From NCBI GenBank assembly GCA_000499405.2, contig HG738137.1:7130001-7194000 (forward strand): DNA of 64,000 nucleotides, read 5' to 3'. How positions within the stretch are numbered: position 1 is the stretch's first letter; each line of letters begins with the position of its first letter. The position numbers and the translations under genes were made by a program. Source of the stretch: Onchocerca volvulus (taxonomy: Eukaryota; Nematoda; Chromadorea; Rhabditida; Onchocercidae). Positions 27,901 through 37,353 of this stretch are shown here, piece after piece. The notes under the pieces were generated by a model, which saw nothing but the letters and a program-made list of their open reading frames with translations, had not been told where the DNA came from and searched no databases.

Positions 27901-30900
27901 TTCCTTTATGCATTTCACATGCAAATTATCACTTATTTCGAAATGAATAATAAACTCATTTTAATCATATCTGAATGAACAAAAATTTGTTCATAAAGTT
28001 TGTAAATATTATATTATTTTATCAATCTCTTCATTGTGGTTCAGTTTGATCTAAATAAATATGTTTAACAGATTTGACCGTCTTGAAAATATCAATTTCT
28101 GAGGCAAATGATTACTTGAATTTTTTCCGGAGTTCTAAGAATAATTTGAATAAGAGTAGGTCAGATTGAATCAAAAATATAATGGAAAGAGCGAAAATAC
28201 AAAATAAATCAGAAGAAATTGGGCTTGCATTTAATACAGAAGATTATAAAATGAAAAAATTTGTTCGGAAAATAACAGACACTTGCGGATTGTATTTAAA
28301 AATTATGCACTTTTTATCTCAGAATAATTTTTGAACAAAATGAGAACTCTATCGAAGCAAAAATGGAAAACATTCTAAAAAGGAAAATTAAATTTTTATT
28401 CATTTCAAGTAGAAGAATGAGGTAACTCTAAAAATTCATATTTTTTTAAAAAATTTGAAAATCTGCTTGTTTCGATTTTTTTTTCAATAGTGAAGAAATC
28501 TGAATATCGCTTGGGAATGTGCAAAACAACGATAAAATGAAGCAGAAAATTAGAGAAAAATTGAGAGAAAGGAACCGAACATAAAATATTTGATGGATTT
28601 AATATCCAAATCATATTTTTATTTAATCACACTAAATTCGCGTTTAATTGCGCTAATTTCGCGTTTAAATCACATTTAATTAAATTCGAACCATGCAGAA
28701 AGGGAAAATATTCAATTTTAAAAAATGTATGATATGCTAAAGAAATTGATAACAGGACAAGCGAAAATGGAATTTCTGCACATTTTGAAGGAAAAATCTT
28801 AATTTTCCAACTTAAACTATTTGTATTTTGCAAGTAGTTTGAAGAGAAGTTGGAAGTTTGGTTTTCAGCTTTTAAGACTTTCTAATACCGTTGCTTTTTC
28901 ATCTGATAAGCCGCTTTTTCTGATGAGAAATTGTAAAAAAATCATAAGTTTTAAAAAAAATTAGCGTTCAGTCTTTCTGCTATTCTTCTCCAACAAATTA
29001 TAAACATGAAAACCGATAACTTAATTCCAATTATTGGCTAAGAAATTTCAACAATTCAAATAGATTATGCAACAAGCTATACAAAGATGTATTTATTTGT
29101 CGAATAAATGTCTTATTTATTCAATCTAATTCCTTGTTTGTTTTATTTTGAATGTCGGAACATGAGAACAAGAAGCTGAGATGACGATTAATTACATATG
29201 TTACATATAAATTTGATACGAAAAGATAAAACTATTAAGATACAATAAACAAATGGTTGTTCGCTTCTTAAAACTTCATGAAAAAGGTTGCTTCAAGAAA
29301 TTTATGATTTAATACGCAGGAAAAGTACTATAGATGACAATGAGACCTTTTTAAATGACTGACAAAAAAGATGAAAAAAATGCATTTTCATCGAAAATTT
29401 GATCTTAATTATCAGAAAAAAATAGATATCAAAAGCACTGTCATCCTCTGATCAATGAGATCAAATATTAGCAGATATTAAGAAATATCAAAGACACTGT
29501 CATATTTGCTGGTTAGTTGCTTTAAGTAGATCAAAATGGTAATTGTAAAAATGTCATGCAATTAATTTAGCCATGACAGAGATTCCTGAATTTTCTATGA
29601 TAAATCTCGATTGAGGTCATCGAGGACAAAATGACTGCAGAAAGGGTCAAAACATACTTAGGTTCCGACATCTGTCGCAGTTGGATAGTGTCACCTCGCG
29701 TACCTTGTTGTCGTTGTCGCTGTTGTTGTTCATTTGTACAGCTTGTTTGCATCAATTGCAAATTGTGCTCGCTGTTGCGTAACGAGCACTCGTACAGACG
29801 CCTGGAAGCAATTATATGTTTTTACTTATCAACGTTATCAACTTATCAGTAACAGATTTCCGAATTAGATAACTGATAGCAATGGCCACAAATTTAATGA
29901 AAATTTTGTATGATTATCAATGACGCATTTTTCCTATCACAAGCTTTAGCACAACTTATTCCTTATTTATTGCATTAATTTTTAACGAATTTAAAAGCAC
30001 AACTTCTTGATCCAATTAGAATGATGGAACCCTTCTGAATCTTCGTCTCTCTCTCTTTCCTACTATTTTCCTGTTCCTCTTACTTATACAACAAGCTCCA
30101 ACAACTTTCCTTATAAAATTTAGTAAAAAAACTTTCAACTTTCAAAACTTATTGTCCTTTAGTGCAAGAACCAAATGGATGAATGACTCATCGAACAAAC
30201 TGCTAGATATTTCACAATACTTCCTCTTAGGGACTAAGTGCTTTTCAGCCTAGGATAGACATTTCTGTATTAATATTAGATCGATTATATACACATTTCT
30301 AGAAGACTTCAGTAATTCCCGCCCTGACGAAGAGATAACAAATTTTAAAAAACAATTTTGAAAGTAATTTGACGACAACAAACTCATCACATTATCATTG
30401 GCAAATAATTTAAACCGTTTCATAAACCTTTAAAGATTTGAATTTGAAATTTAAATCATCCAAACTGATTGAACCCGAATTATCTTCAGTTTGAAATTAA
30501 GATAATTCTAATGAAATTAAACTAATTCCAATGAATTAAATTATTATAATCCATATCTGTAAAGGATATAACAGAGAGGATAGGTCAGAAGAAGAGGCAG
30601 TGTGGTCGGCAATTTGCAAATATTGTTACATCGCATGGCATCATACAAAGGCCTTCAGGACCATAATTATCACAATGGTATCATTGTTAGTGATAAACCT
30701 ACCGTAATGGTATCACTGTTAGTGATAAATCGATAAAGATCTTCGGTTTCAATGATTGTTTTCTTATTTTTCTCAACTATTTTTTAATATAAAAAATGCG
30801 AAATCTTATGTAAATTTTGTTTATAATAAATCGATTTTCCTGGAGGAGAAACATTAAGATTTCAATTGTAGAGATCTTACCTATACCAATAAGTTTTCAA

Positions 30901-33336
30901 ATTAATTAAGTTTTCTTCGGGATTCCTATGATATTTTAATTTGTATTAGTTGTTTCTTCCACTACTTTGCTTTAAACATAAAAAAGGTTTAGTTTCAAGA
31001 AATGAATGAACAGTTATTCAAACCTCACATATTTTCGCATGTGCTAGCAACTTATCAAAGAGTTTCAGATAACTTTCACAATCATTTTATTTCTAAGACC
31101 AAACGCCAATTACTTCAAAACAATATTCAAATAAGTGTCTGTTAAGATAAATTAATTTGTTGTCAAACGAAAGGATCTATTTGCTAAAGAAAGCAGATGA
31201 ACTTAAATTTATGTGGAAAAAAATATCTGAAAAAAAAAAAAGCTTGAAGAGAAATGTGAAAATAAATTCGAAAAAATTTGAATATTTACTTACAAGAGCT
31301 ATTATAACAATATGAGTAATTTTATTGTTTCAAATTAGAATTACAGGCTATTTCCAAGCAGATATACAAATTTTTTAAATCTACTAAAATTTCTGTGAAG
31401 AAGATATATCGCGTAGCAGAAAAAACCAGAGCAAATGTCAGCAATATGCAAATTTTGAAGTTTCTTTCATTTCTTTGCGTTTAATCGAGCAAAAGTAAGA
31501 ATAAAATATATAGTCTTATTATTAGGCCACAGTTAATACTCAACTAATAATTTTTATTAAGATCGTGCTAAAAAAGAAATGGAAAAAACAATGTTAAGTT
31601 AACTTCAGTTTAGACTAAGACTGAAGTCAAATGGGTTGAAAGAAACTAAAATGATAATAATTTCATATCACCTGAAATCGTATGTTAATGAAAGACAACG
31701 ATTAACATTAGAATTAAGTACTTCAACAATATCAAAAAAGAATTTTTTGAAAGGCCAAATCCAGTTTCGTAAAAAATAATATTATTAAGAATATAACACC
31801 ACTTTTCTCAATAGTCTAAATTTCAAATGATTTGTTGCATGAAGGCTACGAAATCAGTTAATCTCTTTGTTCCATTCATAATAAAAAAAAAAGATGTTTG
31901 TATTTTTCTGAAATTGTCAAAAACATGAATTGAAATCCTCCAAAGTTTAATAACTGCAAGATATATCGCAAGACTATGACCAAGATGAATTATGAAATAA
32001 ATAAATCCAGAAACTGAGCTTACTTCTCCCTATCTTGATTGATAGATGATTATTTAAAACCCCAATTTTATGAACCAGTTTTAGAAAAAGTCGAGAATTT
32101 CATAACAGTGCTCTTTTTCAAAACAAGATGATAGGTAAAATGATAATTATTAAATTACGTAAAAGAAAGTTTATCAGCACAAGATGAAAAAACCAGCTGA
32201 TGAAATCGGAAACACATCAACATTTACTACTGTTATTATTTGTATAAATGAGTTAAAGTAATTGAAACTGGTTCACATTCTACGAAAATAATGTCACTTT
32301 TGCAAAAAAAACCAGTTTCTTAATCTCCGGTAAATCAAATTTTCTCTTGTCAAACGTGAAATTTTCTCAGTTTTGATTTCAAACTATCGCTTTTTTCGAA
32401 ATTTCATTACCTCTCAATTTCTGCTAATCAGTGGTACTTATCAATATGCAAATGAAATGATGAAAAACAAAATGATTGATTATTTATGGGTCATTTAAGC
32501 AGAATGGTGTTTATTTGCATCCATCTCTTTGTCATTAAATTTCTAATTTAAATTCGAATAATTACCGTCATAAAATGATGGCAAATAGAAGTTTAGGCGT
32601 TGATATCTCATGTTTGAATAAAAGATGTCGAAGAAATGTTATGTGTTTCCAAATTTTATTTTTAATGGAAGCATTTGTAAAGGTAAAATTGAAACGAACA
32701 AATCATTTTTCTATTTATCAAATTATACAGCAGTTTTACAATTTTTGGATTTGCCGAATTCGCTACATTTCTTTTTTCCTATTTTTCGCTTCGGTTTTTA
32801 CAAACAACAGTGCTAAGCCAAGAAAGTTTAATTTATTGCAAAAATTTTAGAATTGCTAAATACAGTTGTGATGAGAAAAGGCATAAGTTGCATTGATGAC
32901 TAAAAAATAGTCTAAATTAAATAAATAAATATTTTTTAGGATATTGTTTTCCATCAATTCCTTTATAAATCACAAAATTTCAAAAATTTAAATTTCGAAA
33001 AAAAAAAAAGAAGAATGAATCCGCTAACCTACGCATCGTATTCCGTTCTTCTTTAATATAACGCAGTTGATCACCATGATTTACGATATCAGCAGCTGAA
33101 TTCGATAATTTCTGTCGAGATGTCTTCTTTTCGGATAATCCAGTAGTCCAGAAACGAATATTACTAGTGGAGAAGAAGAAACGCTTTTTGACGGTAGCAC
33201 GTGGTCGTGGTTGTTGTGGTGAACCACAACTAGAAACGAGGACTTCAGCGGTAGACGATGTTGGTACCGAAGGTACCTTTTCAGATTGTGGTGTGATAGC
33301 ATTATATTGGATCATTGAACATCGGTGACTAGCCAT
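87..33336 (-). CDS. vab-10: Spectraplakin (VAB-10/MACF1/dystonin family), 5' part of gene, C-terminus beyond window
   Basis: Giant cytolinker that joins actin to microtubules or intermediate filaments; in nematodes the family acts in epidermal attachment structures. I joined exons by splice sites and all phases agree. From the short start at 19221, 744 residues lie in the window. Residues about 47-153 are CH1 ([16 protein letters not shown], then [15 protein letters not shown]). Residues about 180-285 are CH2 ([16 protein letters not shown], then [17 protein letters not shown]). From residue 293 onward come plakin-domain spectrin repeats ([34 protein letters not shown]). The distal start at 33336 adds about 180 residues net, and an internal start at 9248 would skip CH1. 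The last visible exon ends in a donor at 85-86, so the gene continues to the left. The spectraplakin call is very secure; the orthologue name rests on this being a nematode. Confidence 0.93.
755..1000 (-). CDS. vab-10: vab-10 exon, spectrin repeat
   Basis: Eighty-two codons, phase 0: [20 protein letters not shown] at the start, [18 protein letters not shown] in the middle, then PMLQNYYKQ. The W-I-N-E-R-E...RxWSD segment is the conserved spectraplakin repeat signature. Confidence 0.95.
2236..2364 (-). CDS. vab-10: vab-10 exon, spectrin repeat
   Basis: Forty-three codons, phase 0: [20 protein letters not shown], then [20 protein letters not shown]. Acceptor CTTAG, donor CAG|GTTAGT. Confidence 0.94.
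2555..2735 (-). CDS. vab-10: vab-10 exon, spectrin repeat
   Basis: Sixty codons after the base that completes Gln: [51 protein letters not shown]. Donor CTG|GTAAGT, phase 0. Confidence 0.94.
3108..3258 (-). CDS. vab-10: vab-10 exon, spectrin repeat
   Basis: Enters in phase 1 and leaves in phase 2; fifty residues including [19 protein letters not shown] and [18 protein letters not shown]. Donor ACA|GTATGT. Helical repeat sequence. Confidence 0.92.
3506..3608 (-). CDS. vab-10: vab-10 exon, spectrin repeat linker
   Basis: Thirty-four codons plus one base: [20 protein letters not shown] and then [14 protein letters not shown]. Acceptor TTTTCAG; donor GAA|GTTAAT, phase 1 (a weaker donor, chosen because both neighbours fit). 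Confidence 0.88.
4918..5265 (-). CDS. vab-10: vab-10 exon, first plakin-domain spectrin repeat
   Basis: 116 codons, phase 0: [18 protein letters not shown] at the start, [18 protein letters not shown] in the middle, [17 protein letters not shown] at the end. The ELPxK-type motif is typical of the plakin domain just after CH2. Predicted helical throughout. Confidence 0.95.
5266..6985 (-). other. vab-10 intron
   Basis: 1.7 kb of AT-rich intron. No exon with splice sites, no repeat of note. Confidence 0.8.
6986..7174 (-). CDS. vab-10: vab-10 exon, CH2 second half
   Basis: Sixty-three codons, phase 0: [50 protein letters not shown]. Closes the actin-binding domain. I chose donor AAA|GTCAGT over the GTAAAG five bases earlier because phase 0 is needed for the next exon. 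Confidence 0.94.
7547..7732 (-). CDS. vab-10: vab-10 exon, CH2 first half
   Basis: Sixty-two codons, phase 0: [20 protein letters not shown], then [20 protein letters not shown], the conserved CH2 core of spectraplakins. Acceptor TTTTTCAG, donor AAA|GTATGT. Confidence 0.96.
8895..9248 (-). CDS. vab-10: Candidate alternative first exon of vab-10 giving a CH2-only isoform
   Basis: Lies in the intron between the CH1 and CH2 exons. ATG at 9248 opens 118 codons: a basic start ([17 protein letters not shown]), a Ser/Gly/Val middle, and a very basic end ([18 protein letters not shown]). The donor AGCAAA|GTTGGT is phase 0 and fits the CH2 exon acceptor at 7733. A possible acceptor at 9283-9285 gives a 34-nt leader without ATG; using it as an internal exon after CH1 would break the phase, so a first exon fits better. 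Mammalian dystonin is known to have alternative N-termini lacking CH1. Confidence 0.62.
9437..9460. repeat. (GGAT)n microsatellite
   Basis: Six GGAT units, upstream of the candidate internal vab-10 first exon. Confidence 0.9.
9886..9910. repeat. (AG)n microsatellite
   Basis: About 12 AG units, also in the GC-richer block upstream of the internal vab-10 first exon. Confidence 0.95.
11070..11091. repeat. (AT)n microsatellite
   Basis: Eleven AT units in the intron between the CH1 and CH2 exons of vab-10. Confidence 0.95.
11688..11825 (-). CDS. vab-10: vab-10 exon, end of CH1 and linker
   Basis: Forty-six codons, phase 0: [26 protein letters not shown], then the linker [15 protein letters not shown]. 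Closes CH1 and leads to CH2. Donor CAG|GTGTGC. Confidence 0.95.
12008..12085 (-). CDS. vab-10: vab-10 exon, CH1
   Basis: Twenty-six codons, phase 0: [18 protein letters not shown] then LDFLKRKN, the conserved CH1 RFHxxQNVQxxLDxLK segment. Donor AAT|GTGAGT. Confidence 0.95.
12086..15196 (-). other. vab-10 introns around the CH1 exon at 13551-13640
   Basis: AT-rich introns of about 1.5 kb each; nothing else recognised. Confidence 0.8.
13551..13640 (-). CDS. vab-10: vab-10 exon, CH1
   Basis: Thirty codons, phase 0 at both ends: [18 protein letters not shown] and then [12 protein letters not shown], the second CH1 helix region. Donor CTG|GTAAAT. Confidence 0.95.
15197..15258 (-). CDS. vab-10: vab-10 exon, start of CH1
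   Basis: Encodes [20 protein letters not shown], the first helix of CH1 with the family's actin-binding KTFTKWVN. Flanked by TTTTTCAG (minus strand) and the donor GGCAAG|GTTAAT; enters in phase 1 and leaves in phase 0. Confidence 0.95.
16225..16351 (+). pseudogene. T-rich mitochondrial-like segment, opposite orientation
   Basis: The plus strand here has the T/G bias of nematode mitochondrial coding strands and an open, hydrophobic frame ([20 protein letters not shown], then [12 protein letters not shown]). I cannot name the gene with certainty; a NADH dehydrogenase subunit is plausible. It abuts the Lon fragment directly. Confidence 0.5.
16352..16478 (-). pseudogene. lon: Bacterial-type Lon protease fragment, probable Wolbachia-derived integrant
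   Basis: The minus strand reads [16 protein letters not shown], then [18 protein letters not shown]. This is the Lon C-terminal proteolytic domain just after the catalytic Ser, matching the consensus RGRVLxIGGLxEKLLAAxRGxxKTVxIPxEN. A one-base insertion in the GGG near 16459 breaks the frame; upstream of it TELTLHG continues the Lon text (TGEITLRG). Bacterial rather than eukaryotic Lon wording, in a filarial-like genome, points to the endosymbiont. Only about 40 residues remain, cut into mitochondrial-like DNA on one side. Confidence 0.72.
16501..16564. repeat. Long hairpin with 28-bp arms
   Basis: Left arm 16501-16514 plus 16518-16531 and right arm 16537-16564 are perfectly complementary except for a 3-base bulge (16515-16517); the loop is 5 bases. 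Confidence 0.85.
16569..16612. repeat. Two further short hairpins
   Basis: AGTAATTATTA pairs with TAATAATTACT (about 16569-16593), and TACTATA with TATAGTA (about 16595-16612). They lie between the long hairpin and the nad4 fragment. Confidence 0.7.
16612..16890 (-). pseudogene. nad4: Nuclear copy of mitochondrial nad4 fragment (numt)
   Basis: The minus strand is extremely T-rich and reads as NADH dehydrogenase subunit 4: [20 protein letters not shown], then [20 protein letters not shown], then [15 protein letters not shown]. [16 protein letters not shown] is the hallmark ND4 segment. AGA and ATA codons fit the invertebrate mitochondrial code as Ser and Met. The frame meets a TAG near 16625 in the middle of what would be ND4, and the piece stops beside a hairpin cluster, so it is a broken nuclear copy. 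It sits in an intron and cannot be expressed as protein. Confidence 0.85.
17560..17601. repeat. Compact hairpin, 20-bp arms
   Basis: TTCTTGATCTATTTCGATAT pairs with 17582-17601 with two mismatches around a 2-base centre. Confidence 0.7.
19089..19221 (-). CDS. vab-10: vab-10 short-isoform first coding exon
   Basis: ATG at 19221; 44 codons plus one base ([16 protein letters not shown], then [16 protein letters not shown]). The donor AAAG|GTAAGT is strong and phase 1, joining DERDAIQKK in the next exon. The text is of the type that leads directly into the spectraplakin CH1. No strong acceptor lies just upstream, so the transcript may start nearby. An internal AG (CACATCAG before GGCTAT) could be an alternative acceptor. 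Confidence 0.85.
19222..27632 (-). other. Long intron of the distal vab-10 isoform; promoter region of the short isoform
   Basis: 8.4 kb without convincing exons. A GC- and purine-rich block at about 19970-20430 lies 0.8-1.2 kb upstream of the short first exon and may be its promoter. The foldback at 23837-23966 is the other notable element. Confidence 0.6.
23837..23966. repeat. Foldback repeat, about 130 bp
   Basis: Perfect 12-bp ends (23837-23848 with 23955-23966), followed inward by matching GGTGAT/ATCACT, AAGGAAGCA/TGCTTCCTT and AAGCATATA/TATATGCTT blocks. Imperfect long stem; could be a small inverted-repeat element or a structured RNA. Confidence 0.6.
27633..27853 (-). CDS. vab-10: vab-10 long N-terminus, part 3
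   Basis: Begins after ATTCCAG and completes the split Asn codon. Encodes about 73 residues, acidic then hydrophobic ([18 protein letters not shown], then TERLVLKIG). The donor GGAG|GTTGGA leaves phase 1, the same phase as the short first exon, so both can splice to the exon at 15197-15258 (G|AT = Asp). That shared phase is the main argument for an alternative promoter. Confidence 0.75.
29658..29801 (-). CDS. vab-10: vab-10 long N-terminus, part 2
   Basis: The acceptor CCAG at 29802-29805 starts with the single base needed to complete the Arg codon of the previous exon. The exon encodes about 47 residues with a Gln/Arg-rich run ([15 protein letters not shown]) and ends CCTAA|GTATGT in phase 2. 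Low-complexity, probably disordered; no domain recognised. Confidence 0.72.
30673..30734. repeat. 32-bp tandem duplication
   Basis: AATGGTATCA(T/C)TGTTAGTGATAAA repeated with spacing 32, inside a vab-10 intron. Confidence 0.8.
33029..33336 (-). CDS. vab-10: vab-10 distal first coding exon (long N-terminus, part 1)
   Basis: Opens at ATG 33336, directly preceded in frame by TAG, with no ATG in the 151-nt leader back to a good acceptor at 33488-33489. Encodes 102 residues plus two bases: a Ser/Pro/Val-rich start, a basic patch ([16 protein letters not shown]), then a charged end ([11 protein letters not shown]). The donor CGTAG|GTTAGC leaves phase 2. No domain recognised. It is assigned to vab-10 only because three consecutive introns join it in phase to the CH1 exon. 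Confidence 0.75.
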
Positions 33337-33487
33337 CTAGAGCGTAGATTCTACGAAGTTTGAAGAATTCTGAATTTCTTTCGTGCTATCGATTGCAATT
33401 CCTGTACGGTTGTTACTTTCAAGCCAATTATGAATGCAGCAGTTTCACTTCCAGATGTTCTTTGCGGTATAATTCCCAATAAAAGTT
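33337..33487 (-). promoter_or_regulatory. Probable 5' leader and SL/cis acceptor of the distal vab-10 start
   Basis: On the minus strand a strong TTTTTTACAG acceptor ends at 33488. The 151 nt to ATG 33336 contain no ATG, and a TAG stands in frame just before the start. This suits an SL trans-splice or a 5' UTR exon. An ATG-less open stretch of about 43 codons (IIPQRTSGSETAAFIIGL) crosses it in another frame; probably chance. Confidence 0.45.
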
Positions 33488-33616
33488 CTGTAAAAAAGTT
33501 ACAAATGAACTTGATAATTATCAAATTTAATCAAACGAATGATACTGATTGGTATTTTTTGTAGTAATATCTCTAAAAAGTTATGGATAATAATTGATTG
33601 ATGAGTCATAGCATCA

Positions 33617-33637
33617 AATTAATTAATTAATTAATTA
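33617..33637. repeat. (TTAA)n
   Basis: About five TTAA units just upstream of the distal vab-10 start. Confidence 0.85.
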
Positions 33638-36193
33638 TGATAATTGTTAAAGAGAGGGCAAAAAAGAAAGAAGTTCTGAATAGACAGAAGCAGCATGACC
33701 ATTGATAATCTGCCGTGTCCTTTGGTCACAAATATATAGATATAATATGACATTGATGTATCTTTTTGAACGAAGATCGTTAAGCTTAATGCGTCAGTTG
33801 GCTAAGTTGTCGATTATTTTGTCTGTCCATTCTATTCATCCAACTTTCTAAGTTTGCTGAAAGCTTCGGGAATATGACCTGACCTACCCTGTTTTATCAA
33901 ATCTCGACTGTTGCACTTCTAGAATAAAAGACAAAGAGCTTAGGTTGTAATTTGTTGTAGTTTAAACAAAAGGGAAAAAAAAAAGATCTAATTAGTGAAA
34001 TTCTTATAGAAAGATCTAATTAGTGGAATAAGAAGGTTAAAAATAGAAGGCCAAGAAAAGTCATTATGTATAACTAATGGTAGTCGTTAAAAATCTTCAT
34101 ATCTTCTATATGTCTTTTTAAGCACCTTAATATCTTCAAATATCTTTTCAAGTTTTATTGATGAAATCTGTTAAAATATTTTTTTTAAGAGATTTCAATG
34201 TCAAAAAAAATTTTTGGTCTATCAAATTGAAAGTGAATTTAAACTTAGAATATACTCATATAAGATACACTAATAGAGGGACTGTGAATAGACATATGTA
34301 AATACACAAATAATTTACAGTAAAATAGAAAAGCAATTTAGTATTACTGTGATGAAATGGAATTTATAGTAACTTCAAGAACAACGGGTATAAATTCCGA
34401 AAAGACTTGTTTAAACTGCCTACAAAGTCCTTCTTATTGATCAGGGGAAAAAAGAAAAACGATCAGATTAAATGAGTACATCTACAATTGAAATCATAAA
34501 AAGATGAAGAGTTCAATAAATGACGATGTAATTATCATAATTGCTATTTAGAATTTTTTTTTTAAGAGGTGACCTTTTTGAGAGTTATCTTTTTAATGGG
34601 TCATGATTATTACTTCCTCCTTCAGAATTATGTTTGGAACGTAATTAAAAAAGATTTCCATGAAGACAATTACTTTTAGAAAAAAAAGTTTGAAGAACAA
34701 AAATCAAATAATTTGAAGAGTTAAAAGCTTTTAGAAATGTGCTGAATAATCATGTTAATTATTTGCGAACTGCTGTGCAGCAGCATCGGTCAAAATTAAA
34801 ACTGCGAAAACGTATCAAATCTGACATTCTTTGTTTTACAACAGTGAATGTTCTGAATGATTGATTGGTCGATCATCTATGATCCCAAAGTTTTTTGGGA
34901 TTTTCGAAAGTCTCACTATTTTATTTGCTTAATTTTTCATGAAAATTTTTGAAAAATGACGAATTTCGTTGAACTTTTGATACAATTTAATTGATTTATC
35001 GATTTTATGATTATCTAAAAAGATTGTTTCATAAACAAGAAAAAGTGACATTTCCGGATAATTAGTAATATCGAAGACGTATGGTTATTAGCAAAGTTTT
35101 AGAGAGATGAATAATATTCGTAACAATCAACTTTCGATCATTTGTAAGGTAAGTAGCGAGAGGAAGCAAACATTTACCTAAATAATCCTCATATAAAACT
35201 AAATCAATATACCTGTAATTGACATCAAATATATTTTAGTTGAAATAGAGAGAAAGATTCGATCAAAATAGAGAAAAATCGATCAGACAAAATAATCTTT
35301 TTCGAATTTTAGAGATTTTGTGATGATGGCATCTGGTGTGCTACTGCCGCTGTCCCACACTAATTATAGATTCATTTTTCGCGATGATTCACAATAAATT
35401 TGTCATACAACAAATGTAGTCAGGAAGGGACGATAAGTGGATTGTGACAGAAAGGAAAGAGTTCGGAAGACGTGGAGAGGAGGAAAAGAGGATACGTGTA
35501 GAAGAAAAGGATGCGTGCAAAAGAGAAAGATGCATGCAGTGATTGCATTTTAGAAATGCTAATTTTGATGGATTTTAGCATTTACAAAGTGACTGTTTCG
35601 GTGCAAATTCATTACAGGGATATTTCTTGTTGCGGCTCATTTCATCACAGTGTCTCTAATTTCGTGGAAGTACACGTACACTATGGACATTACTGAGATT
35701 CTTCTTGCAAGTTTCAAGCAAGCCGGAAATGAACGAAAAGGTCATAGGTCAAGAGTCGAAAAGGTCAAGATTCAAATCTTTAAGGAATTTATGGTGCAAG
35801 TAAATTTGATCTGAGTAGACCACTATTAATCCACTATCTATCATATTAGGTTTACTTGAATATTCTCTAATAATTGCTTATAACATAAACGAGTGCTTAA
35901 TAGATATACTTTAGCAATAATAATTAATTACATTAATTTTCACAGCTAACATGTGATGTCGCCAAATGAAATTTAAATTTTAAACTTAACTTCAGTGATA
36001 TATTCTGAATGATTACAATGAAAAGAACACATAAATGGTTGAAAATTGAAAGTATTGTGAGAAAAAAGTATTCAAATAATCGTTTAAATGGGAAATTGTC
36101 CATTGTTGGAAGAATGAAGAGTAATGTCATTGCTTTTTCAAATACTACCAATCTTCTACTGCTTCCCTTCTCTCTACAAGATTTCATATTACA

Positions 36194-36261
36194 ATATCTA
36201 CAGTATTTCTCACATTATCATAGCGCAGTATCTACAGTATTCCTCACATTATCATAGCACA
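36194..36261. repeat. 34-bp tandem duplication
   Basis: TATCTACAGTATT(T/C)CTCACATTATCATAGC occurs twice with spacing 34; a degenerate third copy may follow. Confidence 0.85.
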
Positions 36262-37209
36262 GTATCACTTGTAGTATTTCTATTATCAGTTAAAATATTA
36301 AAGTACTACGAAAAATCTCTCAATATTTAGCAATCATAATGCATTATAGAGATTATTTGACAAATACAAAAGTATTCAATGATACAAAAGAAGTCAAATT
36401 TTGAGGCGGGAAAGAAAAGGTCATATGTCAAGAATCAAATCTTCTAAGAAATAGCAATAATATGATAATAGCATTTAAGAATATACATATATGATTGAAA
36501 TGAAGTTTTTTTTAGTTTGAATAATAGCCAACATAATCATTGATGAAGGAGACTGTAATGCCAACATCTGTTGTAGAAAGATTGTGCATTTATGGAGAGC
36601 TTTTTCTTTTTCTTTTTTTTTTTTGTTAAAAAAACTTGTTTGTAACGAAAATTCATTCTGGAAAGATTTCTCAATGAAAAATATATGAAATAAAAAAAGG
36701 ATAACACCATATGGCGTATGAAAAATTGGCAGAAATCAATTGCACAAGGATTACAATAGTAATGTTTGCATCTTGCTTACAGTAGTTGAAAATGGCAAAC
36801 AGATCGCAGTACTAATCAAAGATTACCGAATTGCGAATTATCAAAATAGCACTAAACTTCCTTTAAAAATTCCATTCATACTTCTGGAACTACTGTATTC
36901 ATTACTCATCATAGTTTTGCATAGCACAAAAATATTTCCAAAAGTATGATTAAGCATGAAATTCGTCAGAAGAATGATTTAAATCAAACATTTCGGAAGA
37001 ATATGAAAGAATTGAAAATGAAATGAATGAGTTGGATGGATGAATGTATTTAAAAATTACATCTTTAAAAATTAAAAAAGAAAAAAAAGGAACTGAAAAC
37101 ATAGAAATAAACATATTGTGCAAATTCTTGAAATAGAACATAAGAAATAAAAAAAATAAAAATGACTGATTAAAAGAATATGAAAGCGGAATGAATAATT
37201 AGAAGAAAT

Positions 37210-37353
37210 GCCAAACAGTTGATGATAGGCTGAGATAGGGCAGAATATATCGTACAGGCCTGATCTATCTGTGATAATCGAGCCAAATAGTTGATGATAG
37301 GCTGGGACAGGACAGAATATGTCGTACAGGCCTGATCCATTTGTGATAATTGA
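37210..37353. repeat. 72-bp tandem duplication
   Basis: Copies 37210-37281 and 37282-37353 share GTTGATGATAGGCTG, CAGAATAT and GTACAGGCCTGAT with about ten differences. Confidence 0.92.

Larger units (their letters stand above)
27854..33028 (-). other. Introns of the vab-10 long N-terminus
   Basis: Two introns (27854-29657 and 29802-33028), AT-rich. Only the 32-bp duplication at 30673 stands out. Confidence 0.75.
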
